This document shows positions 61,837-64,000 of a DNA stretch of 64,000 nt, one piece after another. The DNA is from Halapricum salinum (GTDB taxonomy: Archaea > Halobacteriota > Halobacteria > Halobacteriales > Haloarculaceae), in assembly GCF_004799665.1 (NCBI RefSeq), contig NZ_CP031310.1:2348887-2412886 (forward strand), read 5' to 3'. The notes under the pieces are model-generated. The model ran no database searches, was not told the DNA's origin, and worked only from the letters and a program-made list of their open reading frames with translations. A program made the position numbers and the translations under genes. Position 1 is the stretch's first letter. Every line of letters begins with the position of its first letter.

Positions 61837-62522
61837 TCTCTCCTCTCTGCGATCGCTCGTCGGTAGACGCGCTCGATCTGCTTTGGGCCGACGCCGTCGA
61901 TAGCCTCGCGCCGTTCGTCGTAGACGACGCGCCCGCCGTCCATCACGGTCAGTCGATCGAGCGTGGCCGCGAACTCTGCGATCCGGTGGCTCGACACCAG
62001 CACGGCGTTGCCCGCGTCGGCGTACGATTCCAGAAACGACAGTAGCGACTCGGTCGTCACGTCGTCGAGGTCGGTCAGTGGTTCGTCCAGCAGCAGGTAC
62101 TCCGGTTCGTTCAGCAGGCCGAGCGCCAGGTCGAGTTGCTTGCTGTATCCCCCCGAGAGGTCGCCGGCCTGGCGTTCGAGCACCTTCGGGAGGTTGAACA
62201 CGCGGACGACCCGCCTGACCCACTCCAGGTCGGGATTGCCGGCCAGTCCACGAAAGACCTCGATGTTCTCGCCGACCGTGAGCGAGGGGTAGAAGGCCGG
62301 TTCCTGAAAGCTCGTTCCGAGTTGCCCACTCGGCGGTCGCGCGACCTCGCCGCTGGTCGGACTCGTCAGCCCGAGGAAAACGCGAAAGAGCGTCGACTTC
62401 CCGGAGCCGTTCGGGCCGGCCAGACAGTGCAGTTCGCCGGGGTCGACCGACAGCGAGACGTCGTCCAGCGCGAGGACGGTCCCGTAGTCTTTACTCACGC
62501 GCTCGACAGCGAGGTCCGACAT
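61833..62522 (-). CDS. ABC transporter ATP-binding protein
   Basis: 229 residues. Walker A LAGPNGSGKSTLFRVFLGL, Q-loop in LGTSFQEPAFYPS, signature DLSGGYSKQLDLALGLL, Walker B YLLLDEPLTDLDD and H-loop SSHRIAE are all present. It is the motor of an exporter with the permease 2 nt upstream. The gene order (partial protein, permease, ATPase) forms one minus-strand operon. Drug, lipid or peptide export is typical of such ABC-2 systems, but no substrate can be named. Confidence 0.92.
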   Translation of the reverse strand: MSDLAVERVSKDYGTVLALDDVSLSVDPGELHCLAGPNGSGKSTLFRVFLGLTSPTSGEVARPPSGQLGTSFQEPAFYPSLTVGENIEVFRGLAGNPDLEWVRRVVRVFNLPKVLERQAGDLSGGYSKQLDLALGLLNEPEYLLLDEPLTDLDDVTTESLLSFLESYADAGNAVLVSSHRIAEFAATLDRLTVMDGGRVVYDERREAIDGVGPKQIERVYRRAIAERRD

Positions 62523-62524
62523 GG

Positions 62525-63592
62525 TCAGTCACCCCTCCGGTAGGCGACGATGCCGAGTTTCAGCGCGCCCAGTGCGGCCAGCGCTGTGCCCCCGATGATG
62601 AGCAGGAAGTCCGAGTAGACCGACAGCGGGACGTCCCGAAGCATCTCCCCGCGGGTGACGATCGTCGCGTAGTGCAGCGGGACCGAGCGGACGATCGACC
62701 GCCGCAGCGGCGAGAAGAACCCTGCGGGGTAGATGATCCCGCCAAACGAGAGCAATCCGAACATGACGATCACGCAAATAAACCGGCCGGCCGTCCCGAA
62801 GCGCGTCAGGAGCATGATCGTCATGGCGACGGCAGTCATCGCGACGAACGACAACAGAAGGATGGCCACGAGGCCGATCGACGCCGGCGTGATCGCATAG
62901 CCCAGCGCCCTCGTCACGAGCCCGAAGACGGCGATGGGGACCAGCATGAGTGCGGTGAAGTAGACGAGTTTCGCGGTGACGAGCGCCTCCAGAGAGGACT
63001 CGGTACGGACGCGCTCGATGGCGCGTGATTCCGCGGCGAGGTTGTAGGGAACGTAGGTAAAGGCGAACAGCATCAGCGTCCCGATCAGCAAGATCGGGAT
63101 GAGATACTCCGCCAGGGTGTGGCTGTCGCCGACGACGCGGTGCTGGACCGAGACGTCCCCGATCGGAACCGAACCCAACCGGTAGTTGAGGACGTTCACC
63201 ATCGCCCGGGAGGGCTCTTCGAACAGGACCATACTCCCGTCGACGGAAAGCTGTATCTCGGTCGCTTTCGATCCATTGGCCAGTCCCGGCGGGACCGTGA
63301 TCATGGCGTAGACCTCCTCGCGGTGGAGTCCACGAGTCGCTGCCGCCTCGGAGTCGTAGCGTCGGGGCGCTCCGAAACTCGACACCGCCGTCTCGACGAC
63401 GGTGAGGCTGGCGTCGTCGACACTCTCGTCGCCGGCGACGACTGCCACGGGGGCGTCCTGCGGGATCACCGTCTGAAAGGCGACGCTCGCGTAGCCGAAT
63501 GTCGCCGGCAACACGAGCACTAACACCAGCAGGGCAGCGGCGTTGTGCTTGCTCCAGCGAACCTCCTTGCCCAGCAGCGCACGCAGACTCAC
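62525..63592 (-). CDS. ABC-2 type transporter permease
   Basis: 355 residues. TM1 is at ~19-38 (ALLVLVLVLPATFGYASVAF). A ~140-residue extracytoplasmic domain follows, then a cluster of five helices beginning YLIPILLIGTLMLFAFTYVP and including LVAILLLSFVAMTAVAMTIM. TM1, then a large external loop, then five helices is the NatB/YhgE-like ABC-2 export layout. The ATPase gene is immediately downstream. The start overlaps the upstream partial gene by 4 bp. Confidence 0.88.
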   Translation of the reverse strand: MSLRALLGKEVRWSKHNAAALLVLVLVLPATFGYASVAFQTVIPQDAPVAVVAGDESVDDASLTVVETAVSSFGAPRRYDSEAAATRGLHREEVYAMITVPPGLANGSKATEIQLSVDGSMVLFEEPSRAMVNVLNYRLGSVPIGDVSVQHRVVGDSHTLAEYLIPILLIGTLMLFAFTYVPYNLAAESRAIERVRTESSLEALVTAKLVYFTALMLVPIAVFGLVTRALGYAITPASIGLVAILLLSFVAMTAVAMTIMLLTRFGTAGRFICVIVMFGLLSFGGIIYPAGFFSPLRRSIVRSVPLHYATIVTRGEMLRDVPLSVYSDFLLIIGGTALAALGALKLGIVAYRRGD

Positions 63593-64000
63593 GGTTGTTC
63601 ACCTGCAGGTGCCGGGTCACCGGGCAAAAGCGTTGTCAGTCCGGTCGCTGATTGGGCCTGCTCTCCCCCGGCGAGCCGGTCGACGAGCGCGAGCAACGTC
63701 TCGGGATCGGTCCGTGCCGTCACCGTGACGACGCGCCCGTCCTGGCTCACCGTCGCCGATTCGAGCAACTGGCGAACCTGCTCGTCGTCGATCGCACCGC
63801 CACCGAGGGTCAACACCGCCCCGAGGACGTCTGCGGCCTCGTCGGCCCGCGACTCGGTGCGGAAGTGCAGGTCGATCCGGCCGACGACTCGGTCGTCGAC
63901 GGACTCGTAGCTCGCGCCGAGCACGTCGACGTCCCCGACGACTTCCGAGAACGGGCCAGCAGCGTCGGTCGCTGCCTCGGGCACCACCGAGGCGGCCCGG
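63589..64000 (-). CDS. Partial protein, first gene of the ABC export operon in view
   Basis: The frame is open to the right edge; about 137 C-terminal residues are visible, including VVGDVDVLGASYESVDDRVV, RTESRADEAADVLGAVLTLG and DEQVRQLLESATVSQDGRVV. This has the alternating strand-helix look of a soluble extracytoplasmic domain without obvious motifs. A GTG at 63987 is a possible start, but the frame continues upstream of it. The 4-bp overlap with the permease gene makes it a likely component of the exporter. Unrecognised family. Confidence 0.55.
   Translation of the reverse strand, partial: RAASVVPEAATDAAGPFSEVVGDVDVLGASYESVDDRVVGRIDLHFRTESRADEAADVLGAVLTLGGGAIDDEQVRQLLESATVSQDGRVVTVTARTDPETLLALVDRLAGGEQAQSATGLTTLLPGDPAPAGEQP

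Overview
The window is a stretch of chromosome from an extremely halophilic archaeon (class Halobacteria). The evidence is high-GC DNA with very acidic predicted proteins, the paired translocases TatCo and TatCt, a thermosome, eIF1A, ribosomal protein S17e, HalX and bacterio-opsin-activator type regulators, F420 biosynthesis (CofD), and many genes whose start codon lies about 25-31 nt downstream of a TATA-like element, as expected of leaderless transcripts. Protein resemblance suggests Haloarculaceae, but this is only an impression. No tRNA, rRNA, CRISPR array or intact insertion sequence was seen.

Layout. 0-11.7 kb is mostly housekeeping: a VOC protein fragment, a GDT1-like transporter, divergent tatCt/tatCo, larE, the glucose-6-phosphate dehydrogenase azf, eIF1A, an SCP2 protein and the 2-oxoacid dehydrogenase genes pdhABC. 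At 11.7-13.3 kb an AT-rich insert lies between pdhA and lipA. It carries a halocin C8-type bacteriocin precursor and a small membrane protein. 13.3-17.7 kb holds lipA, the thermosome and an AAA ATPase. 17.9-26.6 kb is a sensory cluster: a multi-PAS Bat-type regulator with a LOV photosensor signature, a transducer, CheW and a PAS histidine kinase. 26.6-32.0 kb holds a KH protein, a class V aminotransferase and a 1173-residue regulator-STAND ATPase-TPR fusion. 32.1-35.3 kb holds metY-metX and a hydrolase.

35.5-42.1 kb is an accessory block: two tandem CHAT-type caspase-like proteins around a 45-residue membrane peptide, two related RecA-like haloarchaeal proteins and a degenerate HalX receiver. 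The first CHAT gene changes abruptly from GC-rich to AT-rich inside its coding sequence, just before the protease domain. 42.1-49.6 kb is the branched-chain amino-acid cluster leuA-ilvB-ilvN-ilvC-(small acidic protein)-leuC-leuD. ilvB is preceded by a 27-codon open frame rich in Leu, Val and Ile that looks like an attenuation leader, and leuA appears frameshifted near its 5' end.

49.7-55.6 kb holds a histidine kinase, an orphan OpuAC-type binding lipoprotein, an HD phosphohydrolase and an AT-rich lipoprotein. 55.7-58.3 kb is a toxin-antitoxin cluster: a DUF6516-like gene with an amber codon plus its HTH partner, VapBC, and RelE plus a ribbon-helix-helix protein. It also holds a truncated HTH gene and repeated operator-like sites. 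58.4-64 kb returns to core genes: cofD, a MJ0144-like TIM barrel, a CitG-like protein, a DUF447 protein, rps17e and an ABC export operon that runs off the window.

The leads most worth following are the halocin precursor, the ilvB leader, the tandem CHAT block with its mosaic gene, the regulator-STAND fusion, and the LOV-containing Bat-type regulator with its neighbouring chemotaxis genes.
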